Source: DATBIO01 sp036556965 (lineage in GTDB: Bacteria > Acidobacteriota > Vicinamibacteria > Fen-336). Taken from it: DNA of 24,916 nucleotides. How positions within the stretch are numbered: the first letter of the stretch is position 1; every line of letters starts with the position of its first letter. The position numbers and the translations under genes were made by a program. The notes below the pieces were generated by a model. It did no database searches. It was not told where the DNA came from and was given only the letters and a program-made list of their open reading frames with translations. Below, in pieces: positions 7,561 through 14,127 of this stretch. The stretch spans positions 1 through 24,916 of the forward strand of contig DATBIO010000293.1 in assembly GCA_036556965.1 (NCBI GenBank). The letters run 5' to 3'.

Positions 7561-8325
7561 GTGGACCAGCGCCGACGCGCCGACGACGGCTCCCCGGAGC
7601 CCACGCGCCTCATCGCCGTCCCGCCGGACGCCCGCCCGCGGCGCATCCTGCTCGTGGAGGACCACCCGGACTCCCGCGACTTCGTGGCCACCGCCCTCAT
7701 GGGCCAGGGCTACTTCGTGGACATGGCGGTGGACCCCGAGGACGGCCTCCGCTTCCTGCGCGGCCGTCGCTACGACCTCGTGATCGCCCACTACAACATG
7801 CCGGGCAAGACGGCCTCCGCCATGCTGCGCGAGGCGGGGGCGGAGGGCCTGCTCGGCGACACGCCCACCCTGGTCGTCACCGCCCACCCGGATCCGGTGG
7901 GAGTGCGCGCCTCGGAGCTGGTGCGCAAGCCCGTCGACCTCACGCGCCTCCTGCTCCAGATCCAGAGGATCTTCGCGGTGCGGCCCGCGGTCGGCGACCC
8001 GGACCAGGTGGAGGGCGTTCCCACTCCCGGCCCCGCCCCCGCGCGGGCGGAGCTCGTCCTCTATGTCGGTCCCGACTCCACCGCTTCCCAGCGGGCGGTG
8101 AAGAACTTCCAGCTCATCGCCGCCGCCTTCGACCCGGAGACCTTCCGCTTCCGGTTGTGCGACGTCAGCCAGGACCCCGACAGCGCGGAGCGCGACCAGA
8201 TCCTCTTCACCCCCACCCTGGTGAAGCGCCGGCCCGAGCCGCCGGTGTGGGTGCTGGGCGACCTCTCCGCGGCGGACGTCGTGCGCGGCCTCCTCGAGAT
8301 CTGCGGGGCCCGCCGCCGCATCTAG
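7561..8325 (+). CDS. Receiver-KaiB fusion protein with degenerate phospho-acceptor
   Basis: A 254-residue two-domain protein. The chosen start is GTG 7561, with GAGGGG just before it; an upstream GTG at 7513 would overlap kaiC by 38 bases. Residues 27-140 form a receiver fold (ILLVEDHPDSRD, VVTAH with T107, and K123 in VRKPVD). The phospho-acceptor position reads VIAHYNMPG, with H77 where Asp is expected, so classical phosphorylation is unlikely. Residues ~163-250 form a KaiB domain (ELVLYVGPDSTASQRA, QILFTPTLVKRRPEPP, WVLGDLSA). It lies 10 bases after the kaiC-like stop and completes an operon. Likely role: binds the KaiC-like ring through its KaiB half, with the pseudo-receiver as a docking module; this is inference. 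Confidence 0.88.
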   Translation: MDQRRRADDGSPEPTRLIAVPPDARPRRILLVEDHPDSRDFVATALMGQGYFVDMAVDPEDGLRFLRGRRYDLVIAHYNMPGKTASAMLREAGAEGLLGDTPTLVVTAHPDPVGVRASELVRKPVDLTRLLLQIQRIFAVRPAVGDPDQVEGVPTPGPAPARAELVLYVGPDSTASQRAVKNFQLIAAAFDPETFRFRLCDVSQDPDSAERDQILFTPTLVKRRPEPPVWVLGDLSAADVVRGLLEICGARRRI

Positions 8326-8334
8326 GCGGCGGGC
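8308..8334 (+). terminator. GC hairpin at the end of the Kai-like operon
   Basis: Perfect 10-bp inverted repeat GCCCGCCGCC (8308-8317) and GGCGGCGGGC (8325-8334) with loop GCATCTA. It spans the stop codon of the receiver-KaiB gene. There is no T-tract after it, so it is not a canonical intrinsic terminator; it could aid termination or protect the 3' end, or be a chance result of the high GC. Confidence 0.3.
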
Positions 8335-8355
8335 GGCGGCGCCGTCGCCATCCCC

Positions 8356-8361
8356 TATAAT
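8356..8361 (+). promoter_or_regulatory. Consensus -10 box TATAAT before the S41-like gene
   Basis: A perfect TATAAT lies only six bases before the ATG at 8368. Transcription would begin at or next to the start codon, giving a leaderless or near-leaderless mRNA. No Shine-Dalgarno sequence or clear -35 box is visible in the GC-rich stretch upstream. A match to the full consensus hexamer is rare in DNA this GC-rich. Confidence 0.45.
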
Positions 8362-8367
8362 GCGAGC

Positions 8368-9552
8368 ATGAGTCCGCGCTCCCGCCTGTCCATTGCCCTG
8401 GTCTCCACGGCCCTCGTCGCCTACGTGGCGCTGGGCTCGCTGCTCGGCCGCGTCCTGGGGGACTCCACCTACGGCCAGCTCGCCCTCTTCGGCGAGGTGG
8501 TGAACGTGGTCCTCAACTCCTACGTGGAGCCGGTCAACCTGGACCGGGCCATGGGCGGCGCGCGCCTGGGGCTGACGGAGGCGCTGGACGGCGACTCCGG
8601 CTGGCTGGACGAGGAGGAGTTCCGCGCCTACACGCAGCCGGCCCGGGCCGAGGGCGACGTGGGGCTCGTCCTCACGCGCCGCGTCTCCTTCCTGATGGTC
8701 GTCTCCACGCGCGCCGGCTCGCCCGCGGCCAAGGCGGGGCTGCGGCCGGGCGACCTGCTCAAGACCATCGACGGCCGCCACTCGCGCGGCCTCTCGCCCT
8801 TCGTGGGCCAGCGGCTGCTCCGCGGCGCGCCCGGCTCGATCGTGAAGCTCTCCCTGTACCGCTCGGGCGCCGAGCCGCTGGAGGTGTCCCTGGTGCGCGA
8901 GCGCGTCGCCGCTCCCGCCACCTCGGGGCGGCTGCTGCCGGGAGGGACCGGGCACCTGCGCGTGCCCGAGGTGACCCCGCGCTCGGCGGAGGAGATCCGG
9001 GGCGAGATCGAGTCGCTGCGGCGGGCGGGAGCCACGCGCCTCGTGCTCGACCTGCGCGGGGCCGCCTACGGCTCGCCTGCGGACGGGGTCAAGGTCGCCG
9101 AGCTGTTCCTGAAGGGCGGCGCCATCGGCAAGCTCACCGGGGCCACCGTCCCCGAGCAGGTGTTCACCGCCGATCCCGCGCGCAGCGCCTGGTCCGGCCC
9201 CCTGGCCGTCACCACCGACCACGGGACGGCGGGGGCGGCGGAGGTGGTGGCGGCCGCCCTGCTGGACGCCGGGCGCGCGGAGATCGTGGGCCGGAGGACG
9301 TTCGGGCGCGCCGCCGTCTCGAAGGCGGTGCCGCTGGAGGAGGGCGGGCTGGTGCTGACGGTGGCCCGCTACCACCGTCCCAAGGGCGAGGTCATCCACG
9401 GCCAGGGCGTGCAGCCCAGCGTCGTGGTGGACGCCGCGGACGACGAGGACGAGGAAGCCGACGCGGCGGCCTCGCCGGAGGAGGCCGGGGACGCCATCCT
9501 CGAGCGCGCGCTCGAGGTCCTCGACGGGGCCGCGCAGAAGAAGGCGGCCTGA
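8368..9552 (+). CDS. S41-family (C-terminal processing peptidase-like) protein, predicted inactive
   Basis: A 394-residue protein with an N-terminal hydrophobic segment (about 7-28; signal anchor), a PDZ domain (about 95-178, AGSPAAKAGLRPGDLLKTIDG) and an S41 core. In active CtpA/Prc enzymes the Ser/Lys dyad sits in GxASAxE and TFGK, 25 residues apart. Here these read GTAGAAE and TFGRAAV, giving G289 and R314, again exactly 25 apart. Both catalytic residues are lost, so it is probably a pseudoprotease that binds C-terminal peptides through its PDZ domain. The surrounding fold motifs (LVLDLRG, AEIVGRRTFG, GVQPSVVVD) are intact. The C-terminus carries an acidic stretch (DDEDEEAD). It follows the Kai-like operon but has its own -10 box. 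Confidence 0.88.
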   Translation: MSPRSRLSIALVSTALVAYVALGSLLGRVLGDSTYGQLALFGEVVNVVLNSYVEPVNLDRAMGGARLGLTEALDGDSGWLDEEEFRAYTQPARAEGDVGLVLTRRVSFLMVVSTRAGSPAAKAGLRPGDLLKTIDGRHSRGLSPFVGQRLLRGAPGSIVKLSLYRSGAEPLEVSLVRERVAAPATSGRLLPGGTGHLRVPEVTPRSAEEIRGEIESLRRAGATRLVLDLRGAAYGSPADGVKVAELFLKGGAIGKLTGATVPEQVFTADPARSAWSGPLAVTTDHGTAGAAEVVAAALLDAGRAEIVGRRTFGRAAVSKAVPLEEGGLVLTVARYHRPKGEVIHGQGVQPSVVVDAADDEDEEADAAASPEEAGDAILERALEVLDGAAQKKAA

Positions 9553-9643
9553 CGAGCTCCCGGCTCCTCGAGGTCGAGCCGCCGCTCCCGGAAGCCTCCC
9601 GCCGCGCGCAGGCGGAGCGGACGCGCGGAAAGGAGGCGTCGGC

Positions 9644-9916
9644 GTGAACAAGGGAGAGGTCGTGGCCCGTCTCGCGCGCGAGACCGGGCTCACCAAGGTG
9701 GACGCCGGCCGCGTGCTGGACGCCTTCGTGGAGCAGGTGCTGCGCTCGCTGAAGAAGGGCGAGAAGGTGAAGATCCTGGGCTTCGGCACCTTCGACGTGT
9801 TCCGCCGCCGCGCGCGCAACGGCGTCGACCCGCGCTCGGGCGCGCCCATCCGCATCCCCGCCCGCCGCTGGCCGCGCTTCACGGCCAGCAAGGAGCTGCG
9901 CGCGGCCGTCAAGTAG
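9644..9916 (+). CDS. HU/IHF-family DNA-binding protein
   Basis: A 90-residue histone-like protein, the usual family length. Start is GTG 9644 with AAGGAGG eight bases before it. The N-terminal helical dimerisation part (MNKGEVVARLARETGL ... AFVEQVLRSLKKGEKV) is followed by the conserved beta core ILGFGTFDVFRRRARNG and the DNA-binding arm GVDPRSGAPIRIPARRWPRF, ending in KELRAAVK. The RNP arm motif (RNP in HU) reads RNGVDPRSG. It bends or packages DNA; HU and IHF subunits cannot be told apart here. It converges on the GWxTD gene with only 15 bases between the stops. Confidence 0.93.
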   Translation: MNKGEVVARLARETGLTKVDAGRVLDAFVEQVLRSLKKGEKVKILGFGTFDVFRRRARNGVDPRSGAPIRIPARRWPRFTASKELRAAVK

Positions 9917-9931
9917 GGTCGGGGGCGGCGC

Positions 9932-11353
9932 CTACTTCACGACCTCGAACACCGCGTCCTCGGTGAAGTCCTTCTGGGCCACGTTGTCCTTGACCGTCAC
10001 CTTGGCCGTGTACTTCCCGGGCGCGTAGTTGGCGAGGGGGACGGGCCCCACGGTGGCGCCGCGCTCCTGGTCGTAGTTCTCGGGCGGCGCCTGCGCCACC
10101 TGCTTGCCCGCCTCGTTCCTCACCTCCCAGCTCATGGTGAAGGAGGGCTTGCCGGTGGCGGGGTCCACGGTGGGGTTGTAGACGAAGGCGGAGAGCAGGA
10201 TGGACTCCGCCTGCTGGAACACGTTGCCCAGGCGCGGCTCGAGGCGGGTCTGGCCCAGGCGGAACGAGCCGAGGGGGTCGTCCTGGGCCGCGGGCGCCTC
10301 CATGGCGTCACGGAGGATGAGCACCGGCGGCAGTACCAGGCCCTCGACGCCGCTCAGGGCCGGGATGTCCACCGGCCGCTCCACGACGCTCCCCTTCCCG
10401 GTGGCAGGATCGAGGAGGGCGGCGCGCAGGGTGTACTTGCCGGGCTTGACGGCCACCCCGTAGGAAGCGGCGAAGGACCCGTCCGCGGCCGGCTCTCCCG
10501 AGACGTGGCGCTCGCTCACCACGGTGGGCCGGCCCTCGGCGTCGATGGCCTGCACCGCGACCACGACCTTGACCACCTTCTTGCCCGCGGCATCGGCCGC
10601 GGTCACCGCGCCGGGCGCGGCCCGGATGAGACCGGCCACGTAGGTGCTGCCCTGCGGCCCGCGCAGGTAGAGCAGCTCTTCGGAGTCGGCGGCGAAGTCC
10701 TGTCGCGGCGCCTTCAGGATGGCGGTGGCCGGCGAAGGCTTGGGGAGCTGGTCGGCCAGCTTGACGAGGCGGCCGTCGGAGCCCTTCCGGTAGTCGAGGT
10801 TCGGGTAGACGACCTTGTTCTCGGCCAGCGCCGTGAGCTGCTGGCTCAGGCGCTCTCCCTGGGGGAGCCGGCACTCGGCGTCGAAGCCGATCTGCACCTG
10901 GCCGTCCTTGAACTTCATCCCCTGGCGGTCGCGGAAGGTCCACACCTCGGGAGTGCGCAAGGTGGGCGTGTCGCCCTGGGGCTGCTGCTTCACGTCGTCG
11001 GGGGGGCCCAGCAGGAGGTAGACGCGGCCGCAGTCGGTGCGCGCCCCCTCCAGGCCGGCCACCCGGAACTTGGAGTTGGCCTCCGCGCGCGCCTTGTCGT
11101 AGGCGGTCTTGAACTCGTTGGCCGGCGTCTCCAGGTCGGGGTCCCGCCGCGCCCAGAAGATCTTCTTGAACTCTTCGCGGTCGTCCTTCTCCTTCAGCTC
11201 CCGGAAGGCCTTCTCCTCGTCGGCGAGGATCAGGGCCTGGACCTCTTCGAGCCACTTCTTGGCGTCCTTGTCCAGCTTCTGCGCCCAGGCGGAGACGGGG
11301 ACGAGCGAGGCGGCGGCCAGGAGCAGGGACGGCAACAGGCGGACGGGCTTCAT
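9932..11353 (-). CDS. GWxTD-domain secreted protein
   Basis: A 473-residue exported protein. The start is ATG 11353, preceded by GGAGGA eight bases upstream, and gives a clean signal peptide ending SAWAQ (about 1-25). Residues ~30-125 form a GWxTD domain, first known from Acidobacteria: an Asp-rich KIFWARRDPDLETPANEF helix followed by GARTDCGRVYLLLGPPDD. The signature GWxTD is here GARTD (103-107). The C-terminal ~300 residues look like beta-sandwich repeats (YTLRAALLDPATGKG, GKYTAKVTVKDN). Family function is unknown; secretion and beta-rich tail suggest a periplasmic or surface role. A small secreted protein gene lies 44 bases upstream on the same strand, probably the same operon. Confidence 0.87.
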   Translation of the reverse strand: MKPVRLLPSLLLAAASLVPVSAWAQKLDKDAKKWLEEVQALILADEEKAFRELKEKDDREEFKKIFWARRDPDLETPANEFKTAYDKARAEANSKFRVAGLEGARTDCGRVYLLLGPPDDVKQQPQGDTPTLRTPEVWTFRDRQGMKFKDGQVQIGFDAECRLPQGERLSQQLTALAENKVVYPNLDYRKGSDGRLVKLADQLPKPSPATAILKAPRQDFAADSEELLYLRGPQGSTYVAGLIRAAPGAVTAADAAGKKVVKVVVAVQAIDAEGRPTVVSERHVSGEPAADGSFAASYGVAVKPGKYTLRAALLDPATGKGSVVERPVDIPALSGVEGLVLPPVLILRDAMEAPAAQDDPLGSFRLGQTRLEPRLGNVFQQAESILLSAFVYNPTVDPATGKPSFTMSWEVRNEAGKQVAQAPPENYDQERGATVGPVPLANYAPGKYTAKVTVKDNVAQKDFTEDAVFEVVK

Positions 11354-11397
11354 CGGGGGATCCTCCAGCCGGGCACCAGGGCGGGCGCCCGGGAACA

Positions 11398-11790
11398 TCA
11401 GGACTTGGATGGCGGCGTCGGGCTGGGCGCGGGCGAGGGCCGCCGCGCCGGCCCGCGCACGGCGACCATGCGGGCCACGTGCTCGCCTTCGCGCGCGTCC
11501 GAGCACGAGACGGCCACGCGATCGCCGCCGCGCAGGTCTTCCATGCGGATGGCGCGGCCACCGGAGGTGAGGCGGGTCTCCGCGGTCACGCCGATCTCGA
11601 TCTCACCCTTCTCGCCGTCCGGCTTCACGGCCAGCGCCCGCCGCACGAGGTCGATCCGGGCCAGCTCGCCCACCAGGAAGTGGGCCCCGTCCGTGACGGC
11701 GAGGGCATCCGACACCGCCTGCGGCCAGGCCAGGGCCGGGCGCGCGGCGAGGACCAGCAAGGCCATGCCCAGGACACCCGAGCGGAGCAT
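11398..11790 (-). CDS. Small secreted hypothetical protein
   Basis: A 130-residue protein with a clear signal peptide (MLRSGVLGMALLVLAARPALA, shortened here to its hydrophobic core LGMALLVLAA). The mature part has a small beta-barrel-like pattern: LARIDLVRRALAVKP, then IEIGVTAETRLTSGG, then MEDLRGGDRVAVSC. This alternation of a modified-Thr strand and a DLRxGDxV loop resembles DUF5666-type domains, but that is a tentative match. The tail is Pro/Ser-rich. The first gene of a probable two-gene minus-strand operon with the GWxTD protein; it diverges from the transpeptidase gene with 59 bases between the start codons, which must hold both promoters. Confidence 0.75.
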   Translation of the reverse strand: MLRSGVLGMALLVLAARPALAWPQAVSDALAVTDGAHFLVGELARIDLVRRALAVKPDGEKGEIEIGVTAETRLTSGGRAIRMEDLRGGDRVAVSCSDAREGEHVARMVAVRGPARRPSPAPSPTPPSKS

Positions 11791-11849
11791 TGGCTGAGTC
11801 TATTGGACCCCCGCGCCTGCTTCAACCGGCTGTGTTACCTTCTGCGTCG

Positions 11850-12875
11850 ATGCGACGCCGCCGGGCGGGGACGATGCTGGTCTGTGCCCTCCTCCTCGCC
11901 ACCGCCTTCGAGTCCGAGGCCGCGGCGCGCAAGCGGAAGTCCACGCGCGCGCGCCGCCGCACGCCCCCCCCGCCCCCCGCGGTGGTCCTCCCCACCAGCG
12001 CTTCCCCTTCCGACACGGCGGTGAGCCTGGCCGCGCGCAGCGGCCTGGGCGGGCTGGGCGGCGCGGTGGTGGCCATGGACCCGCACACGGGCCGCGTCAT
12101 CACGGTGGTCAACCCCAGCCTGGGCGTGGAGCACGCGTACCAGCCGTGCTCCGTGTTCAAGGTGGTGGTGGCCGTCGCCGGCCTGACGGAGGGCGTCATC
12201 ACTCCGGAGACCACGCACGACTGCGCGGGAGGCTGCTGGCTCTGGCCCGGCCACGGGCCCATCGACCTGAGGCGGGCGCTCGCCGTCTCCTGCAACCCCT
12301 ACTTCGAGTGGATCGGCGAGCGGCTGGGCTACGACACCGTGCAGCGCTACGCGTCCCTGATGGGCCTGGGGACGCTGTCCGGCATCAACGTGGGCACGGA
12401 GACGCCGGGCCGGTTGCCCGGGTTCGTGGCCCCGAGCCGGGTGGGCCACGTATCCAGCCACGCCAAGGGCGTGGCCACCACCGCCGTGCAGCTGGCCGTC
12501 CTCCTCTCCGCCACCCTCAACGGCGGCATCGTCTACCAGCCCCAGCTCGCGCCCGCGGCCGGCTTCGTGCCGCGCGAGCGTTGGCGGCTGCCCGCGGGCA
12601 CGGTGCTGGGTGGCCTCACCGACGGCTTCCTCGGCGCCGTCAACGAGGGCAGCGCGGCCACCGCCTTCGACCCGGACGTGATCGTGGCGGGCAAGACCGG
12701 CACCTGCGCGGGGGTGGGCTGGTTCGCGTCCTACGCCCCGGCCGACCGGCCGGAGATCGTCACCGTGGTCTTCGTGCGGCCCGGCAGCGGCCACCTGGCC
12801 TCCACCGTGGCCGGCCGCATCTACCAGCAGCTCTACAAGCCCGGACAGCTGCCGCGCACCACCCTCGGCGAGTAG
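11850..12875 (+). CDS. Stand-alone penicillin-binding transpeptidase domain protein
   Basis: A 341-residue protein from ATG 11850; an in-frame ATG at 11790 would overlap the divergent gene. Residues 1-25 are a signal peptide or anchor, followed by a Lys/Arg/Pro linker (about 27-45). Residues ~65-330 form a PBP transpeptidase domain: SxxK as S101VFK104, SxN as S147CN149, and KTG at 282-284 (AGKTGTC). It lacks the N-terminal dimerisation or pedestal domain and PASTA repeats of class B PBPs, so it resembles FtsI/PbpA-type cores or OXA-like proteins. Cysteines sit beside each motif (C100, C148, C286). Expected to act on D-Ala-D-Ala peptides in the periplasm; whether it cross-links or is a penicillin-binding sensor is open. 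Confidence 0.87.
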   Translation: MRRRRAGTMLVCALLLATAFESEAAARKRKSTRARRRTPPPPPAVVLPTSASPSDTAVSLAARSGLGGLGGAVVAMDPHTGRVITVVNPSLGVEHAYQPCSVFKVVVAVAGLTEGVITPETTHDCAGGCWLWPGHGPIDLRRALAVSCNPYFEWIGERLGYDTVQRYASLMGLGTLSGINVGTETPGRLPGFVAPSRVGHVSSHAKGVATTAVQLAVLLSATLNGGIVYQPQLAPAAGFVPRERWRLPAGTVLGGLTDGFLGAVNEGSAATAFDPDVIVAGKTGTCAGVGWFASYAPADRPEIVTVVFVRPGSGHLASTVAGRIYQQLYKPGQLPRTTLGE

Positions 12876-12903
12876 CGCGCGGCCGTCGCGCGGGTCCCGC
12901 CGC

Positions 12904-13929
12904 CTAGCGCCGCTCGAGGTCGACGGCCAGGTCGGCCGTGTCGCCCGGCCGCACCTCGACCTCGCGCTCCTCCGTGCGGTAGCCCGGACGCACGATCTCG
13001 ACGCGGTGCCGTCCCGGCGGCAGGCGCAGCCCGCGCAGCGCGCGCGCCTCGCCGCGGAACTCGCCGTCCAGGTAGACGGTGGCGTCGCCGGGGCGGACGT
13101 CGAGGTTCAGCGTCCCCGGCTCGCCGTAGGACCGCACCTCCTCGCCAGCGGCCTCCCCGGGCCGGGGACGGTCCTCGTAGCGCGCCTCGTCGACGGGCTG
13201 GCCGGACGCCTCCACGCGGTCCTCGCCCGTGCCGGGTGCCATCCGGTGCTCGATCTTCACGGTCTGGTCCTCGCCCACGTAGAGGCGGACGTGGTGGGTC
13301 CGGTGGCCCTCCAGCTTCAGGGAGATCTCGTGCCGGCCCGGCGACACGTTGAGGCGCTGGAAGATCCCGTCGAAGTCGTCCACGATGCCCGCGTAGTACC
13401 CGTCCACGTAGACGCGGGTCTCCACGGGGTCCACCAGCACCCGCAGCGAGGCCGACCGGCTGGCCGCCGCGTAGCCGGCGCTGTAGGCATCGCCCCCGTA
13501 GCCGTAGCCGTACCCGGGCCCGTAGCCGTACCCAGCTCCGTAGCCGTACCCGTACCCGAATCCGACGCTGAGGCCCCAGTAGGCGGGCCAGCCCCAGTAC
13601 CCGTAGTAGGGATAGCCGCCGTAGCCGTAACCGTAGTACGGGTAGTACGGATAGTAGGGATGGTACGGATAGCCGTGGCGGAAGTAGCCCGTCCCCGTGC
13701 CCGCGCGCGGATGGCGTAGCTGGGCCTGGGTGCGAGGCACCGCGACACCACGCGCCCCGGCCTGCGACGAGGGGTGGCGCGCGACAGCCGCGGAGTGTCC
13801 CCCGCCCCGGGCGCCCGAACCACCGCGGGCGCCGAACCCGCCACCGCCCCGCTGCTGCGCGCGCTCCGCCCAGGCCGTGCTCGCGCAGAGGATGCCGACC
13901 GCCACCGCCAGGACCCGCTCTCCCCGCAT
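12904..13929 (-). CDS. Tyr/Gly-rich PEGA-domain secreted protein
   Basis: A 341-residue exported protein; ATG 13929 has GGAGGG a few bases upstream and gives a signal peptide ending STAWAE. Residues 27-45 are Gly-rich, and residues ~82-146 are a low-complexity Tyr/Gly/Pro stretch (YPYHPYYPYYPYYGYGYGG and similar). Two PEGA-type beta domains follow: about 161-230 (LRVLVDPVETRVYVDGYYAG ... SPGRHEISLKLEGHR) and about 273-341 (LNLDVRPGDATVYLDGEFRG ... PPGRHRVEIVRPGYR). PEGA domains are associated with surface layers and membrane-anchored signalling proteins. The Tyr/Gly region suggests a sticky or flexible surface segment, but its role is unknown. The gene diverges from lpxB. Confidence 0.85.
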   Translation of the reverse strand: MRGERVLAVAVGILCASTAWAERAQQRGGGGFGARGGSGARGGGHSAAVARHPSSQAGARGVAVPRTQAQLRHPRAGTGTGYFRHGYPYHPYYPYYPYYGYGYGGYPYYGYWGWPAYWGLSVGFGYGYGYGAGYGYGPGYGYGYGGDAYSAGYAAASRSASLRVLVDPVETRVYVDGYYAGIVDDFDGIFQRLNVSPGRHEISLKLEGHRTHHVRLYVGEDQTVKIEHRMAPGTGEDRVEASGQPVDEARYEDRPRPGEAAGEEVRSYGEPGTLNLDVRPGDATVYLDGEFRGEARALRGLRLPPGRHRVEIVRPGYRTEEREVEVRPGDTADLAVDLERR

Positions 13930-14127
13930 CGTCGTTCCCTCCAGGAAGGGGGCGCACCTGCGTCCGCCCTGCGGCAAAGCAATCCACGTGCCGCAGGGTC
14001 CCGGCTCATTCTCCGTCCGAAGCGCCGGCAGGGCAATCGCTTACGCATCGCCGGGAGGAGTTGCCGGAGTCGCCACGTCAGGACGGACGGAGGCGCGTGG
14101 AGGACACGACTATACTGGCCGGCCTCC
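13930..14127. other. Divergent intergenic region between PEGA gene and lpxB
   Basis: 198 bases without a supported gene. It must carry promoters for both directions. The PEGA ribosome binding site lies at its left end. A TATACT at 14111-14116 near its right end is a candidate -10 box for lpxB. No inverted repeat strong enough to call an operator was seen. Confidence 0.6.
14111..14116 (+). promoter_or_regulatory. Candidate -10 box (TATACT) for lpxB
   Basis: TATACT lies 11 bases before the lpxB ATG at 14128, so the transcript leader would be only about five bases. No matching -35 box was found at normal spacing. AT-rich hexamers are rare in this region, which supports the call, but only weakly. 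Confidence 0.35.

Noticed and set aside
5362..8325. A true circadian clock
   Set aside because: No KaiA, SasA or RpaA homologue is visible; only a Kai-like signalling module can be supported.
7396..9912. An 838-residue antisense open frame
   Set aside because: It lies opposite the KaiC-, KaiB- and S41-coding genes, has low-complexity composition and no recognisable motif.
12876..12892. Hairpin CGCGCG-N5-CGCGCG between the converging transpeptidase and PEGA genes
   Set aside because: Six-base alternating CG stem is easily made by chance at this GC content and has no T-tract.
13505..13690. Tandem DNA repeat or satellite array in the PEGA gene
   Set aside because: The repeated gtagccgta-type units simply encode the Tyr/Gly tract in frame and vary in spacing, so it is a low-complexity coding region.
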